Source: Bacillota bacterium
GTDB taxonomy: Bacteria > Bacillota > Clostridia > Christensenellales > Borkfalkiaceae
Assembly: GCA_023403375.1 (NCBI GenBank)
Contig: JAEYEN010000067.1
Coordinates: forward strand, 1-13,630
Direction of reading: 5' to 3'
DNA length: 13,630 nucleotides
The translations under genes were made by a program, and so were the position numbers. The notes under the pieces are model-generated. The model saw only the letters and a program-made list of their open reading frames with translations. It did no database searches and was not told the origin of the DNA. This document shows positions 13,282 through 13,630 of this stretch, one piece after another. How positions within the stretch are numbered: the first letter of the stretch is position 1; each line of letters opens with the position of its first letter.

Positions 13282-13461
13282 AATATAAATTTTTAAATAT
13301 TTATTTTGTTTTTGGCAATTTAAATGTCGTAAACCACAACTGCCGAATGCCGAAAAACTATCCCTAAACTCAATTTAACGCTGCGGAAAGCGGACGTACG
13401 GCAAAAAAACCGAAAAAAAGCAGATTTGTTCGTTGTTGTCTGAACCGCTTATTGGGGAATG

Positions 13462-13630
13462 TCAGTTAATGACTTCTACGGTGATAACCGCCGTTTCTTC
13501 CGCGGAAATTTTGACGTTTACGGTGTAAGTTCCGACCGATTTTATATTTTTATCGAGAACGATTTTTTTCTTATCCACTTCGTAGCCGAGTTCCGAGAGT
13601 TTTTCGGAAATTTCTTTATTGGTTATCGCG
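13462..13630 (-). CDS. rplI: Ribosomal protein L9, C-terminal part
   Basis: On the minus strand an open frame enters from the right edge and stops at TGA (13464-13462). The 55 visible residues begin AITNKEISEKLSELGYEVDK, continue with KKIVLDKNIKSVGTYTV and end VITVEVIN. This is the C-terminal rRNA-binding domain of L9 (pattern: T-x-K-x-I-x-x-x-L...G-x-x-[IV]-D-K-[RK]-K-I-x-L...I-K-x-[LV]-G-x-Y-x-V). L9 is a 50S subunit protein that spans toward the L1 stalk region and affects reading-frame maintenance. The N-terminal domain and start lie outside the window. The gene converges on tyrS across a 180-bp gap. The usual partners (dnaB, rpsR, the DHH protein) are not visible. Confidence 0.88.
   Translation of the reverse strand, partial: AITNKEISEKLSELGYEVDKKKIVLDKNIKSVGTYTVNVKISAEETAVITVEVIN

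Overview
The window looks like a chromosomal segment around the replication origin of a mid-to-low GC Firmicutes bacterium, most likely an uncultured member of the Clostridia. Evidence for this: an A-type RNase P RNA rather than the Bacillus B-type, the tilS-hpt gene pair typical of Firmicutes, sigma-A style promoters (TTGACA-17 bp-TATAAT), CCA encoded in the tRNA gene, and an mnmG/dnaA/recF neighbourhood. Species cannot be fixed from the sequence alone.

Left part (1-1420). The 3' end of an amino-acid kinase family gene runs off the left edge. Two tiny overlapping ORFs (21 and 37 codons), a strong terminator, and then the RNase P RNA gene rnpB with a perfect-consensus promoter and a 13-bp terminator hairpin follow.

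Origin region (1420-6653). mnmG and dnaA lie on the minus strand; recF and maf lie on the plus strand and overlap by ATGA. The 315-bp AT-rich gap between dnaA and recF carries three DnaA-box-like 10-mers exactly 21 bp apart, so this is the probable oriC. dnaN is not between dnaA and recF, and the two genes diverge from the gap.

Middle (6654-9422). A gap contains the maf terminator, the hpt terminator, and an apparently independent minus-strand RNA gene of about 75 nt with its own promoter and intrinsic terminator. tilS and hpt form a minus-strand operon that seems to start with a leaderless tilS mRNA. An initiator tRNA-fMet gene follows. Its last 21 bp are perfectly repeated 206 bp downstream, enclosing a hairpin-rich non-coding segment: an attachment-site-like scar.

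Accessory cargo (9423-10331). Two AT-rich genes, unlike their neighbours in codon use, form an operon that I read as an orphan polymorphic-toxin (DUF6883-like)/immunity (DUF4926) pair. It is preceded by a hairpin and by a two-codon minigene, ATG-ATA-TAA.

Right part (10332-13630). A flippase-like membrane protein (lysylphosphatidylglycerol synthase TM family) on the minus strand diverges from tyrS; each has a clear promoter. The window ends in the 3' end of rplI (ribosomal protein L9) on the minus strand.

Most of the window is conserved housekeeping machinery for replication, tRNA modification and charging, RNase P and purine salvage. The interesting material is the origin's unusual DnaA boxes, the orphan small RNA, the tRNA-fMet duplication scar and the toxin-immunity module beside it.
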